Origin: Kribbella steppae
Lineage (GTDB): Bacteria; Actinomycetota; Actinomycetes; Propionibacteriales; Kribbellaceae
Length of the DNA stretch: 64,000 bases
Direction: 5' to 3'
NCBI RefSeq assembly: GCF_004342025.1
Contig: NZ_SLWN01000002.1
Coordinates: forward strand, 558,001 to 622,000
The translations under genes were made by a program, and so were the position numbers. Position 1 is the first letter of the stretch. Each line of letters starts with the position of its first letter. This document shows, one piece after another, positions 16,035 to 23,910 of the stretch. The notes below the pieces were generated by a model. It worked only from the letters and a program-made list of their open reading frames with translations. It was not told the DNA's origin and ran no database searches.

Positions 16035-17066
16035 ATGTCCACACCTCACCAGGGGCCGGGGCAGTGGGAACCGGGTAACTGGGTCGCCGCCACCGACTAC
16101 CTCGCGAACCTGAACGCCCAGCAGCAGCGGAACCTTCAGCTGGTGCTTGACATGACCCAGGAGCAGTCGCAGAAGCTGGAGCGGATGCTGAACAAGCAGC
16201 CGCTGCGGGCCCGGATTCATACCGCGATCGGCAACGCGGTGGCCCGGGTTCACCAGGTCTATGACCAGACGAGGACACGGCTGAGCAAGGCCGCCCAGAC
16301 GCTGGCCACTCAGGCCAACCAGTACCGGCAGGCCGCGGTAGGTACTGCGAATCTGGTCGCCCAAGGCGTCGCGCAGGGCTATCGGGACGTCCGGGAGGAC
16401 GTGGCGGACCTGGCCCAGCGTGGTGCGGTCGCCGCAGACCTCGCCGCGCAGCGAGTGGGCGAGGGCGTCAACGCCGCCGGCCGCGCGGTGGCGCAAGCCG
16501 CCGAGGCCACCCGCCAGAGCGTTGTGCAGGGCGCGCAGGCCACCCGCCAAGGCATCGTGCAGGGCGCGCAGGCCACTGGCCGAGCGGTTGCCGAGGGCGG
16601 TCGGCAGGCCGTGGCGGCCGGGCAGCAGCTGGCCGGCAACGTGTCCCGCTGGTTCCAGGACAAGAAGGCCCATGCCCAGACCCGCGCCGAGGCCGCCCGC
16701 GCGTCCTTCGCCGCGTTCCGGATGGACCCGACGCTGCCGCGGGACGCGGGGAGCCTGCAGGATCGCCTCGAGCTGAGCCAGCAGTTCAGCAAGATCATGT
16801 CCGCTCCGACCTACGAGGCTCGCATCACGGCGGTGGACGACCTGCTCCGGTCGACCGAGGCCAAGATCGGCGCCACGCAGGAGAACCCCCAGGCGGAGGC
16901 ACAGAACGCGGCGTTCCGCGCTTTCAGCGGCGTCCACCCGCCCACTCACACGTCGGCGCCGGCCGCGGCCACCACCGGCCAGGATCAGAGCAACGAGCAA
17001 GGTGCGCAGAGCACCGTCAACCTCAACAAGAACCCACCCACCAAGGGTGGCCCGACCATCGGCTGA
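16035..17066 (+). CDS. B protein of module 1: amphipathic 11-residue-repeat protein
   Basis: 343 residues from ATG 16035, with AGGAGA five bases upstream. After a short MSTPHQGPGQ start and a Gln-rich helix, residues 107-194 can be cut into eight consecutive 11-mers (for example DVREDVADLAQ, AVAQAAEATRQ, SVVQGAQATRQ, GIVQGAQATGR), with a hydrophobic residue at position 2 in nearly all. Such 11-residue periodicity is known from alpha-synuclein, perilipin, apolipoprotein and LEA-type helices that lie on lipid surfaces. No signal peptide or transmembrane helix is seen. The C-terminal third is a predicted helical segment (LQDRLELSQQFSKIMSAP), then a low-complexity tail. Function unknown; it is paired with A1 and followed by a strong terminator. 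Confidence 0.72.
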   Translation: MSTPHQGPGQWEPGNWVAATDYLANLNAQQQRNLQLVLDMTQEQSQKLERMLNKQPLRARIHTAIGNAVARVHQVYDQTRTRLSKAAQTLATQANQYRQAAVGTANLVAQGVAQGYRDVREDVADLAQRGAVAADLAAQRVGEGVNAAGRAVAQAAEATRQSVVQGAQATRQGIVQGAQATGRAVAEGGRQAVAAGQQLAGNVSRWFQDKKAHAQTRAEAARASFAAFRMDPTLPRDAGSLQDRLELSQQFSKIMSAPTYEARITAVDDLLRSTEAKIGATQENPQAEAQNAAFRAFSGVHPPTHTSAPAAATTGQDQSNEQGAQSTVNLNKNPPTKGGPTIG

Positions 17067-17081
17067 CTTTGACGAACGCTG

Positions 17082-17116
17082 GAAGGCGTCGCCGAGAGCT
17101 TCTCGGCGGCGCCTTC
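17082..17116. terminator. Bidirectional terminator between B1 and AI-2E-type gene
   Basis: GAAGGCGTCGCCGAGA / TCTCGGCGGCGCCTTC, 16-bp arms with one mismatch and a 3-nt loop, between two convergent genes ending at 17066 and 17124. Confidence 0.8.
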
Positions 17117-17123
17117 TCGTGCT

Positions 17124-18410
17124 CTAGCCGTCGGCGACTTCGGGTGCGCGGTGTCTTCGCCGGGGTAGCTGGCGGCTGGGTGGTTCGGGGTCGACGTCGT
17201 TGCCGGCCAGGTGGTTGACGATGGTGTTGACGACCGCGGCCGTAGGTACGGCGATCAGCGCGCCGACGATCCCGGCGACGATGACACCGGTGGCGATCGC
17301 CAAGATGATCGCCAGCGGGTGGACAGCGACCGCGCGGCCGAGCAGGAACGGCTGCAGGACGTGCGCCTCGAGTTGCTGTACGCCGATCACGACCCCCAGC
17401 ATGATGATCGCGATGATCAGGCCCTTGGCGACCAGTGCGACCAGTACGGCGACGACGCCGCTGATCAGCGCACCGACCACGGGGATGAACGCGCCGACGA
17501 AGACCAGGATCCCGATCGCGCTGACCAGCGGCAGGCCGAGGATCGCGGCCCCCAGCGAGATACCGATCGCGTCCACCGCGGCGACGATGATGGTGGCCCG
17601 CACGAACGCGGTCAGCGAGACCCACGCCTTCCGGCCGGACGAGTCCGCCTTCTCCCGCGCCTGCCGCGGGAACAGCCGGACCAGCCAGGCCCAGATCTGC
17701 TCGCCCTGGTAGAGGAAGAAGAACAGGCAGAACAGCGCGATGAACAACCCGGCGACGACGTGGGTCGCAGTGGTCCCGACCTCGGCCGCGCGCTGACCGA
17801 GCGCACCGCCGGACGTGACCGCCTCTCGCAGCGAGTTGAAGGCGCTGGTGATGTCCTGGTCGTCCAGGCCGAAGTTGATCCGGGCCAGGTCACGCAGTTC
17901 CTGCACACCTTCGCCGACCTGTGCGGACAGGCTCTCGAACTGGCTGGCGATCTGGGTCCCGACCAGCGTGAGCAAACCGGCCACCAGCACGACGGTGGTG
18001 AACACGGTGATTCCGGCCGCGGGTCCGCGCGGGATCCGTAGCCGCTGCAGTCCGTCGGTCACCGGCACCAGCAGAGCGGTGAGCAGTACGCCGACCGTCA
18101 CCGGAACGACCACCTCGGACAGGTAGCGCATCCCGTACCCGATCACGAGCACCGCGGCCACGAGCACCAGGAACCGCCAGGCCCAGGCACTGGCGATCTC
18201 CATCCCCGGCGTCACCCCGGTGTTCACCCGCCCCCGGCTCGACGCGGCCACCAGGTCCTGCTCGACCGCCGTATCTTCACTGGACCGGTCGTCGACCGAG
18301 TGCTCGGGGTCGACGGCGCCGCTGGTTTCCTCCAGCACCTGGTTGTCCGCCACCGGGCTCGGGTCGTCGTTCCCGACGTCCGGCACGTCGTCGTCCCGCC
18401 CCTTGCTCAT
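17124..18410 (-). CDS. AI-2E family transporter (UPF0118 type)
   Basis: 428 residues from ATG 18410, four bases after GGAGG. An acidic cytoplasmic N-terminus of about 70 residues precedes about seven helices. Family landmarks: RYLSEVVVPVTVGVLLTALL, a long periplasmic helical region (residues about 150-205), LFIALFCLFFFLYQGEQIWA and the characteristic GLPLVSAIGILVFVGAFIPV followed by VGALISG. The family is named after the autoinducer-2 exporter TqsA, but most members have other or unknown substrates, several being sodium or proton antiporters. It is convergent with B1 and has no evident operon partner. Confidence 0.85.
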   Translation of the reverse strand: MSKGRDDDVPDVGNDDPSPVADNQVLEETSGAVDPEHSVDDRSSEDTAVEQDLVAASSRGRVNTGVTPGMEIASAWAWRFLVLVAAVLVIGYGMRYLSEVVVPVTVGVLLTALLVPVTDGLQRLRIPRGPAAGITVFTTVVLVAGLLTLVGTQIASQFESLSAQVGEGVQELRDLARINFGLDDQDITSAFNSLREAVTSGGALGQRAAEVGTTATHVVAGLFIALFCLFFFLYQGEQIWAWLVRLFPRQAREKADSSGRKAWVSLTAFVRATIIVAAVDAIGISLGAAILGLPLVSAIGILVFVGAFIPVVGALISGVVAVLVALVAKGLIIAIIMLGVVIGVQQLEAHVLQPFLLGRAVAVHPLAIILAIATGVIVAGIVGALIAVPTAAVVNTIVNHLAGNDVDPEPPSRQLPRRRHRAPEVADG

Positions 18411-18464
18411 CACACCTCCGCAGCTCGCCGTGCTGCTGAGAGCAGCCTTGCCTTGCTGCTGAGA

Positions 18465-19835
18465 CTAGTGCCCGGTGCGGACCGTTCCATGAATGCGGGC
18501 GGCCAGGCCTTGGGCTGCTTGGGGGTCGAGGTCGGCGAGGAGGCCGACGCCGGCGAGCACGTAGTCCTTGTCGACACCGATCGCCGCGCGCTCCGGGACC
18601 AGCCAGCCCTCCTCCTGCGCGTTCGCCGCCACGGACCCGAGGATCCGTGCCGCCACGTCCGGCCCGTTGTGCCGCAGTACTCCCCCGGACCCGACCAGCA
18701 GATCCACCTCGCGCAGATCCTTGCCGGACCGCTCGATCACCCGGCCGCCCGGCCCGAACACGATCCGCTGCCGGCCCGCATGCCGTCTGAGTGCGACCGT
18801 CGCGGCAACCTTCGCCAGCATCTCGTCGTACGACGTCTCGATCGCACTGTCCGGCAGGTATGACGGATCGTCGTGCCGGCGGACCGCAGCCTGGCGAACC
18901 ACTTCGTCGTCAGGGATCAAGCCGGCCTCGACACCAGCCGCGATCACCGGAACCGCGCTCCATCGCATGCCGAGGTCACCTTCGACGGTCCGCGTCACCG
19001 GATGGGTCGCGACCACTTCACGCCCGAGGTTGGCGTCCTCCGGATCGAGCTCGATCACCGAGTGCACGTCGGTGGTCGCCCCGCCGATGTCCACGACCGC
19101 CACGTCACCGTGCAATCGGGCCAGCACTTCGACTCCCCGCAGTACGACATCCGGCGTGGCGGCCCGGACCATCCGCGCGAAGGACGGGTCCTTGGACAGG
19201 TTCTTCCCACCGATCACGTGGGCGAGGAACATCTCCCGGATCGCGGCCCGTGCGCTGTCCGGCGCGAACACCCCGATCTCGGGTACGACGTTGTCCGCGA
19301 GCACATGGGGAACCTCGGCGGCCGCGAGGGTTTCGCCGATCTCCGCCTGGGCCTCGACGTTGCCTGCGACAACGACCGGACGTCGCCACCTGTACTTCGC
19401 CAGCGTCTGTGCGGCGGTCAGCAAGACGGCAGAGTTCCCGCCGTCCGTGCCGCCCAGCAGCAGTACGACGTCCGGACGGTCCTTGCGCAGGTCCTTCAGG
19501 GACGTTGCCGTCAGCCCACCGTTGACCACGGCAACCACACGGCCGCCGCTGGACAACGCGACCCGACGGCCGGCCTCGGCGGTGACCAGCTCTTCGTTGC
19601 CTACGACACCGATTCGGAGGCCGCCGCCCGCACTCGAACAGGCCACCACGTCAGCCTTGGCGACGCCGCGATCGGCTTCCTCGAGCACGGCCCGGCAGGC
19701 ATGCCAGCCGTCCATCACATCGGTCCCGATCGTGGTGCGGTGCTCGGCTCGGGCGATCAGGTCGCCCGAGCCTGAATCCACCGCGATCGCCTTCGTGAAC
19801 GTCGACCCGAAGTCGACCGCAACCACGAGGCCCAC
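18465..19835 (-). CDS. GlmL/MutL-type ASKHA ATPase (B12-mutase reactivase-like)
   Basis: 456 residues. The N-terminus VVAVDFGSTFTKAIAVDSGS is the phosphate-1 motif of actin-like ATPases, VVLLLGGTDGG and VVDIGGATTDVHSV are later nucleotide motifs, and VFGPGGRVIE plus LLVGSGGVLRH close the second lobe. This is the glutamate mutase L family, proposed to reactivate adenosylcobalamin-dependent aminomutases. No mutase subunit is nearby, so its client, if any, is encoded elsewhere. It starts 3 bp after the metB stop codon on the same strand, so it is probably cotranscribed with cystathionine gamma-synthase. Confidence 0.8.
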   Translation of the reverse strand: MGLVVAVDFGSTFTKAIAVDSGSGDLIARAEHRTTIGTDVMDGWHACRAVLEEADRGVAKADVVACSSAGGGLRIGVVGNEELVTAEAGRRVALSSGGRVVAVVNGGLTATSLKDLRKDRPDVVLLLGGTDGGNSAVLLTAAQTLAKYRWRRPVVVAGNVEAQAEIGETLAAAEVPHVLADNVVPEIGVFAPDSARAAIREMFLAHVIGGKNLSKDPSFARMVRAATPDVVLRGVEVLARLHGDVAVVDIGGATTDVHSVIELDPEDANLGREVVATHPVTRTVEGDLGMRWSAVPVIAAGVEAGLIPDDEVVRQAAVRRHDDPSYLPDSAIETSYDEMLAKVAATVALRRHAGRQRIVFGPGGRVIERSGKDLREVDLLVGSGGVLRHNGPDVAARILGSVAANAQEEGWLVPERAAIGVDKDYVLAGVGLLADLDPQAAQGLAARIHGTVRTGH

Positions 19836-19838
19836 GGG

Positions 19839-20993
19839 TTACGCCATCGCGCGGTCGAGGTCCAGCAGCAGGTCGTCGATCGTCTCGATGCCGACGCTCA
19901 GCCGGATCAGGTCGGACGGCACCTCGAGCGGCGTACCGGCGACCGAGGCGTGCGTCATCTTGCCCGGGTGCTCGATCAGCGACTCGACACCGCCGAGCGA
20001 CTCGCCCAGGGTGAAGACCTCCGCCTTGTTGCAGATGTCGATCGCCTGCTGCTCGCCGCCGGAGACCCGGAACGACACGATGCCGCCGTACCGCTTCATC
20101 TGCTTGGCGGCGGTCTCGTGACCGGGGTGGCCGTCGATGCCCGGGTAGAGCACCTTGGTGACGGACTTGTGCCGCTGCAGGAAGTCGACGACCCGCTCGG
20201 CGTTGTCGCTGTGCCGGTCCATCCGGACGCCCAGGGTCTTGATACCGCGCAGCACCAGCCAGGAGTCGAACGGGCCGGCCACTGCGCCGATCGCGTTCTG
20301 GTGGAAGGCGATCTTGTCGATCAGCTCGGCGTCGCGGACGATCAGCGCACCGCCGACGACGTCGGAGTGGCCGCCCATGTACTTCGTGGTCGAGTGAACG
20401 ACCACGTCCGCACCGAGCTCCAGCGGCTGCTGCAGGTACGGCGACGCGAACGTGTTGTCGACGACCAGCAGAGCACCGGCGTCGTGCGCGATCTGGGCGA
20501 CGATGGCGATGTCGGCGACGTTGAGCAGCGGGTTGGTCGGGGTCTCCAGCCAGACCACCTTGGTCTTACCCGGGCGGATCGCGGTGCGGATCGCCTCCGG
20601 GTGCGTGACCGCGGCGGGCGTCATCTCGACACCCCAGGCGCCGAGCACCTTGGCGAACAGCCGGAACGTGCCGCCGTACGCGTCGTCGGGGAACACCACG
20701 TGGTCACCCGGCACGCACAGCGAGCGGATCAGGGTGTCCTCGGCGGCGAGACCACTGGCGAACGCGAAGCCGCGGTTCCCCGCTTCGATCGCGGCCAGAC
20801 ACTCCTCCAGCGCGGTCCGGGTCGGGTTCGCCGACCGGGAGTACTCGTAACCGTTGCGCAGCCCGCCGACGCCGTCCTGCTTGTAGGTGCTGGTCGCGTA
20901 GATCGGCGGCACCACCGAACCGGTGGTGGGGTCGGGCTCGTTTCCGGCGTGGATGGCGAGTGTCTCGAAGCCGTAGTGGTGTTCCTTGTTCAC
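19839..20993 (-). CDS. metB: Cystathionine gamma-synthase
   Basis: 384 residues, the usual length. Fold-type I PLP enzyme: the Schiff-base lysine is K204 in VVHSTTKYMGGHSD, PLP phosphate and ring contacts lie in YEYSRSANPTR and FASGLAAED, and the C-terminal signature SLGGVESLIEHPGKMTHA is complete. It condenses an activated homoserine with cysteine to make cystathionine for methionine synthesis. The same family includes cystathionine gamma-lyase, and actinobacterial members often do both; sequence alone does not decide. A cystathionine beta-synthase lies at 58926, so the window holds two connected transsulfuration enzymes. It shares a transcript with the MutL-like gene downstream. Confidence 0.88.
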   Translation of the reverse strand: MNKEHHYGFETLAIHAGNEPDPTTGSVVPPIYATSTYKQDGVGGLRNGYEYSRSANPTRTALEECLAAIEAGNRGFAFASGLAAEDTLIRSLCVPGDHVVFPDDAYGGTFRLFAKVLGAWGVEMTPAAVTHPEAIRTAIRPGKTKVVWLETPTNPLLNVADIAIVAQIAHDAGALLVVDNTFASPYLQQPLELGADVVVHSTTKYMGGHSDVVGGALIVRDAELIDKIAFHQNAIGAVAGPFDSWLVLRGIKTLGVRMDRHSDNAERVVDFLQRHKSVTKVLYPGIDGHPGHETAAKQMKRYGGIVSFRVSGGEQQAIDICNKAEVFTLGESLGGVESLIEHPGKMTHASVAGTPLEVPSDLIRLSVGIETIDDLLLDLDRAMA

Positions 20994-21164
20994 CGGACCA
21001 GCGTACGGCCTGGTCTGCTACCGCTGACGCGCGCCGTCCACAGGTGAGATGAACCGCTATGTAAGAGATGGATCCAGGTTGTCCACAGACGCGTCGAACC
21101 CGCTGGCATCTGACCCACAGCGCGCCATACCGTTGCGGTCAGTGATGACCATCGCCGACGCAGG

Positions 21165-21238
21165 GTAGTTGCCTGTTGTTGGGGAGTAGTTGCCGCGTGG
21201 TTGTCATGGAGTTGCCATGTCGGCGGCATGTAGTTGCC
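21165..21238 (+). promoter_or_regulatory. Four GTAGTTGCC direct repeats, 21-22 bp apart, upstream of A2
   Basis: GTAGTTGCC at 21165, 21186 and 21230 and GGAGTTGCC at 21208 are spaced 21, 22 and 22 bp, two helical turns, so all face the same side of the DNA. They lie in the 287-bp gap between metB and A2, 43 bp before the A2 ATG. The spacing suggests an operator for a cooperatively binding regulator. The rest of this gap shows nothing further that I can support. Confidence 0.65.
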
Positions 21239-21280
21239 TGGGTCAACGCACGAGCGCAGAAGGAAGGACGACGGCACCGG

Positions 21281-21862
21281 ATGAAGACACAAGCCAGGCC
21301 GCTCGACCAGGACGACCTGGCGATGGCGGACCTCGCCGAGGTTCGGGACTGGACCGCAATCGCCGGCCCGGACAACGACGACTCCGGCCCACAGGTCGTC
21401 CGTGCGCTCGTCAACCGGGTGATGTCGCAGATCCCGTGGCGCCCCTGGCCACTGGAACCGGGTGAGGTGATCGCGGCCGAGATGGTGTCCTGGGGATTCA
21501 CCACTCCCCGCGGTACGACGATGATCGTCTTCGACGGCCTGGTCTTCTCCGACTGCCCGGACAGCGGCTGGTCGGCGTACGAGATCGGGCCGGACGACAT
21601 CGCCGCCGCCGAGGCCGGGCTGGACGCGCACTGGCCGGAGCACCTCGCACTGGCGACCCGGCATTGGGGCCAGCCGGACTACGTGGGTGACGACAGCAGC
21701 CCGACCTTCGCCGACGAGTGGGATCCCGGCGCTGGGGCCGGCCGCCGGCATCTGGCTGTCTGGCTGCGGCCGGGCGCGCAGTTCCACCTGTACAGCAACA
21801 AGCCCAGCAAGGACCCGCTGACGACGTCTGTCGGGGTCAACTACGCGGTCTACATCGACTAG
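21281..21862 (+). CDS. A protein of A/B module, copy 2 (unrecognised family, 193 aa)
   Basis: 193 residues from ATG 21281 with AGAAGGAAGGA upstream, the same start and length as copy 1. It conserves all landmarks: MKTQARPLDQDDLAMADLAE, DDSGP, WRPWPLEPGE, SWGFTTPRG, FDGLVFSDC, SGWSAYEIGPDDIAAAEAGL, DAHWPEHL, YVGDDSSPTF and the last RPGAQFHLYSNKP to YAVYID. The second half is the more conserved, which suggests the working surface lies there. B2 begins 11 bp after the stop. Unlike copy 1, it has a repeated operator-like array upstream, so the two copies are probably regulated differently. Soluble and acidic; no known family recognised. Confidence 0.75.
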   Translation: MKTQARPLDQDDLAMADLAEVRDWTAIAGPDNDDSGPQVVRALVNRVMSQIPWRPWPLEPGEVIAAEMVSWGFTTPRGTTMIVFDGLVFSDCPDSGWSAYEIGPDDIAAAEAGLDAHWPEHLALATRHWGQPDYVGDDSSPTFADEWDPGAGAGRRHLAVWLRPGAQFHLYSNKPSKDPLTTSVGVNYAVYID

Positions 21863-21873
21863 GAGACCCCTGA

Positions 21874-23274
21874 ATGAGCGAGCCCTCCCAGGAGCCCGGC
21901 CGGATCCGCCGCATGTCCAACGGCGTCTCGCGCTGGCGGGAGACCCGGCGCGGCACCAAGACGCTCAAGGCCGCCTACGCCCGGGCCGCGAGCGAGGTGC
22001 AGCGGATCGACCCCGTCGTCCGCGAGCGGATCGGCCGCGCCAACCTGACCAAAGCCGACCTGCAGCAACTGGCCACCGCTCACATCGCCGGCCGCTACGG
22101 CGAGCAGGAGCACCGCGACCTCTCCCAGCGGCTCGACCAGGCCGCGGCAAGTCGTGTCCCGGCGAACGGGCGGACCAACCGGTTCTCCCGCTGGCGCGCG
22201 ACCAGACGGGGCACGAAGACGCTCAAGGCCGCCTACGCGCAGGCGGCGCGGGACGTGAAGAAGATGGATGCAGGGATCCGCCGGCAGATCGGCCAGAGCC
22301 AGATCAGCCGCTCGGACCTGCAGGCGATGTCACGAAGACACCTGTCGACCGTCTTCCGCCCCGAGGGCCGAACGGGCGGGCCCGCACCCGGGGCGGCGCC
22401 CGGCGCGGCTCCTGGAGCTGTGGCCGGGGCCCTTGGAGCGCAGCAATCCCAGCAGGACCCGGCCCAACTGGATGCCCTCAGCGAGCAGATCCTCCGGACC
22501 GCACAGCTCCAACTGCAGGCCACCATGCTCCAAAACCAGCGCCTCCAGGAGATCCAGCAACAACTGGCCGACCTCCAACAAGCCCAACAACAAACCACCC
22601 AGCCCCAACTCACCCAACCCGGCCAACAACCCCAAGCCGTCCCCGGACAGCAACCGCAGGCCGTCCCCGGACAGCAACCGCAGGCTGTAGCTGGGCAGCA
22701 GCCGGAGGTCTCGCGGCCAGAGGCACAGAACCCCGACCATGTCGGGCAGCACGCAGTGGTTCCGTCGGAGCCGCAGGCGCCGGCGCAAACCCAGCCCGCA
22801 CAGCGGCAAGCCCAAGACCCCGCCCTGGCTGAGCCCCAAGCCGACGTGAGGTCCGACTGGGTTGCCTCAGGCACCGGCCAAGGCACCCGCCAACCCGCCG
22901 CCCAACAACCCGCTCCCGAGCAAGAGGCTGGGCAACAGCCAGCAGCACAGGGGCGGGTGCCTGCTGCGCAGCTGTCCCCACGACAGCAGGCGACCGCCGC
23001 GCAACAGACTGGTCCAGAGCAGCAGGTCGCGGCTGCAGCCAACCAGCAGTGGACACCCAACCCACAACACGGCGGACCGGACATGTCGCCCCAGAACCAG
23101 GCCGACATGAAGGGCGAGGCGAGCAAGCTGCACCACGTCGCCTTCAGCGGCCAGGCTCAACCCACGATCCAGACTGACGGGGAGTCACGCCCCGCCGGCG
23201 AGCGTCCGGTCGGCAACGAGGCCCACCGCTCGTCGGGACCAGGCACCGACCGCAAGGACACCAAAGAGCGCTAA
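21874..23274 (+). CDS. B protein of module 2: duplicated basic domain with Gln/Pro-rich tail
   Basis: 466 residues from ATG 21874. Residues about 16-75 and 102-160 are an internal duplication of an Arg/Lys-rich helical unit: SRWRETRRGTKTLKAAYARA and SRWRATRRGTKTLKAAYAQA, each followed by a 'D..R..IG...(I/L)(T/S)(K/R)(A/S)DLQ' segment, 86 residues apart. An Ala/Gly/Pro linker and a Gln-rich helix (LQNQRLQEIQQQLADLQQAQ) follow, then an 8-residue repeat GQQPQAVP and a long low-complexity Gln/Pro/Ala tail. No signal peptide, membrane helix or catalytic motif is seen. Only the first few residues (MS.P.Q.PG) resemble B1. The basic repeats could bind nucleic acid; that is a guess. Confidence 0.7.
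   Translation: MSEPSQEPGRIRRMSNGVSRWRETRRGTKTLKAAYARAASEVQRIDPVVRERIGRANLTKADLQQLATAHIAGRYGEQEHRDLSQRLDQAAASRVPANGRTNRFSRWRATRRGTKTLKAAYAQAARDVKKMDAGIRRQIGQSQISRSDLQAMSRRHLSTVFRPEGRTGGPAPGAAPGAAPGAVAGALGAQQSQQDPAQLDALSEQILRTAQLQLQATMLQNQRLQEIQQQLADLQQAQQQTTQPQLTQPGQQPQAVPGQQPQAVPGQQPQAVAGQQPEVSRPEAQNPDHVGQHAVVPSEPQAPAQTQPAQRQAQDPALAEPQADVRSDWVASGTGQGTRQPAAQQPAPEQEAGQQPAAQGRVPAAQLSPRQQATAAQQTGPEQQVAAAANQQWTPNPQHGGPDMSPQNQADMKGEASKLHHVAFSGQAQPTIQTDGESRPAGERPVGNEAHRSSGPGTDRKDTKER
22621..22710 (+). repeat. 24-bp tandem repeat coding for GQQPQAVP
   Basis: Units begin at 22621, 22645 and 22669, with a partial fourth at 22693. The second and third are nearly identical (GGACAGCAACCGCAGGCC / GGACAGCAACCGCAGGCT). 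It is in-frame within B2, so copy-number changes would lengthen or shorten the tail without a frameshift. Confidence 0.8.
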
Positions 23275-23291
23275 CCGAAGCAGGCACGCCA

Positions 23292-23338
23292 CGAGCCCCA
23301 GCCACACAGAGCCCACGCGCCCGCGGACCTGGGGCTCG
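23292..23338 (+). terminator. Possible terminator after B2
   Basis: CGAGCCCCAG / CTGGGGCTCG, perfect 10-bp arms with a 27-nt loop, starting 18 bp after the B2 stop. The following bases repeat GCGGACCTGGG twice. No T tract, so weak support. Confidence 0.4.
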
Positions 23339-23412
23339 CGCGGACCTGGGCTTGCGTGAACCTGGGTGACCCACGTGAACGCCCGGGTGACTTCGTGCCT
23401 GGGCGACTGAGC

Positions 23413-23461
23413 TTGACGCAACCGGGGAGTTGCAATAGGTTTGTGGCAACTGAACGGTTGC
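23413..23461 (+). promoter_or_regulatory. Promoter with two ArsR-type palindromes
   Basis: TTGACG (23413-23418)-N17-TAGGTT (23436-23441) is a good sigma-70-type promoter. Two copies of GCAAC-N6-GTTGC, at 23418-23433 and 23446-23461 (28 bp centre to centre), fill the spacer and the start-site region. A bound repressor would block polymerase. The ArsR protein encoded second in this operon is the obvious candidate. Confidence 0.75.
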
Positions 23462-23478
23462 TACTTGTGGAGGTTGTG

Positions 23479-23910
23479 ATGGGGTTTCCGGATCGGATCG
23501 AGCGGACCGTGGAGATCGGGCATCCGCCGGCGAAGGTGTGGGCTGCGTTGACCACCGCCGAAGGGTTGGGGACGTGGTTCGGGCACCAGGCGACGATCGA
23601 CCTGCGGCCGGGCGGATCCGCGCAGATGACGTGGACCAGCGGCGACCAGGCCGAGATGCGGATCGAACGGGTCGAGGAGCCGACCACGTTCGGTTTCACC
23701 TGGCACATCTACGGTCTGCCGGCCGACGACCCACGCCGTACCTATGTCGAGTTCACCCTCGAGCCCGTCGACGCCGGCACGCGATTGACCGTCATCGAGA
23801 CCGGCTTCGCCCAGTTGCCGGAGGACGAGTACCGCAAGGCGTTCGAGGCCAACACGGACGGCTGGACGTCCGAGATCGACGAACTGGTCGAATACCTCGA
23901 TGCAGCCTGA
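23479..23910 (+). CDS. SRPBCC-domain protein (AHSA1-like)
   Basis: 143 residues from ATG 23479, with TGGAGG upstream. The START/Bet-v1-like fold is recognisable from IERTVEIGHPPAKVWAALTT at the start, GTWFGHQATIDLRPGG, a middle strand with DPRRTYVEFTLEPVDAGTRL, and the closing long helix NTDGWTSEIDELVEYL. Members bind hydrophobic ligands in a deep cavity; AHSA1-like ones are often paired with ArsR regulators in actinobacteria, as here. The gene overlaps the ArsR gene by 11 bases (23900-23910). Ligand unknown. Confidence 0.85.
   Translation: MGFPDRIERTVEIGHPPAKVWAALTTAEGLGTWFGHQATIDLRPGGSAQMTWTSGDQAEMRIERVEEPTTFGFTWHIYGLPADDPRRTYVEFTLEPVDAGTRLTVIETGFAQLPEDEYRKAFEANTDGWTSEIDELVEYLDAA

Noticed and set aside
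18465..20993. MutL-like gene as part of a B12-dependent mutase operon
   Set aside because: No mutase or B12-binding subunit (DxHxxG motif) is encoded nearby; only metB adjoins.
21165..21238. GTAGTTGCC repeats considered as a CRISPR array
   Set aside because: Only 9 bp repeat with 12-13 bp between; too short for repeats and spacers.
22621..22710. 24-bp tandem repeat considered as a CRISPR or iteron array
   Set aside because: No spacers, in frame with B2 and coding for GQQPQAVP.
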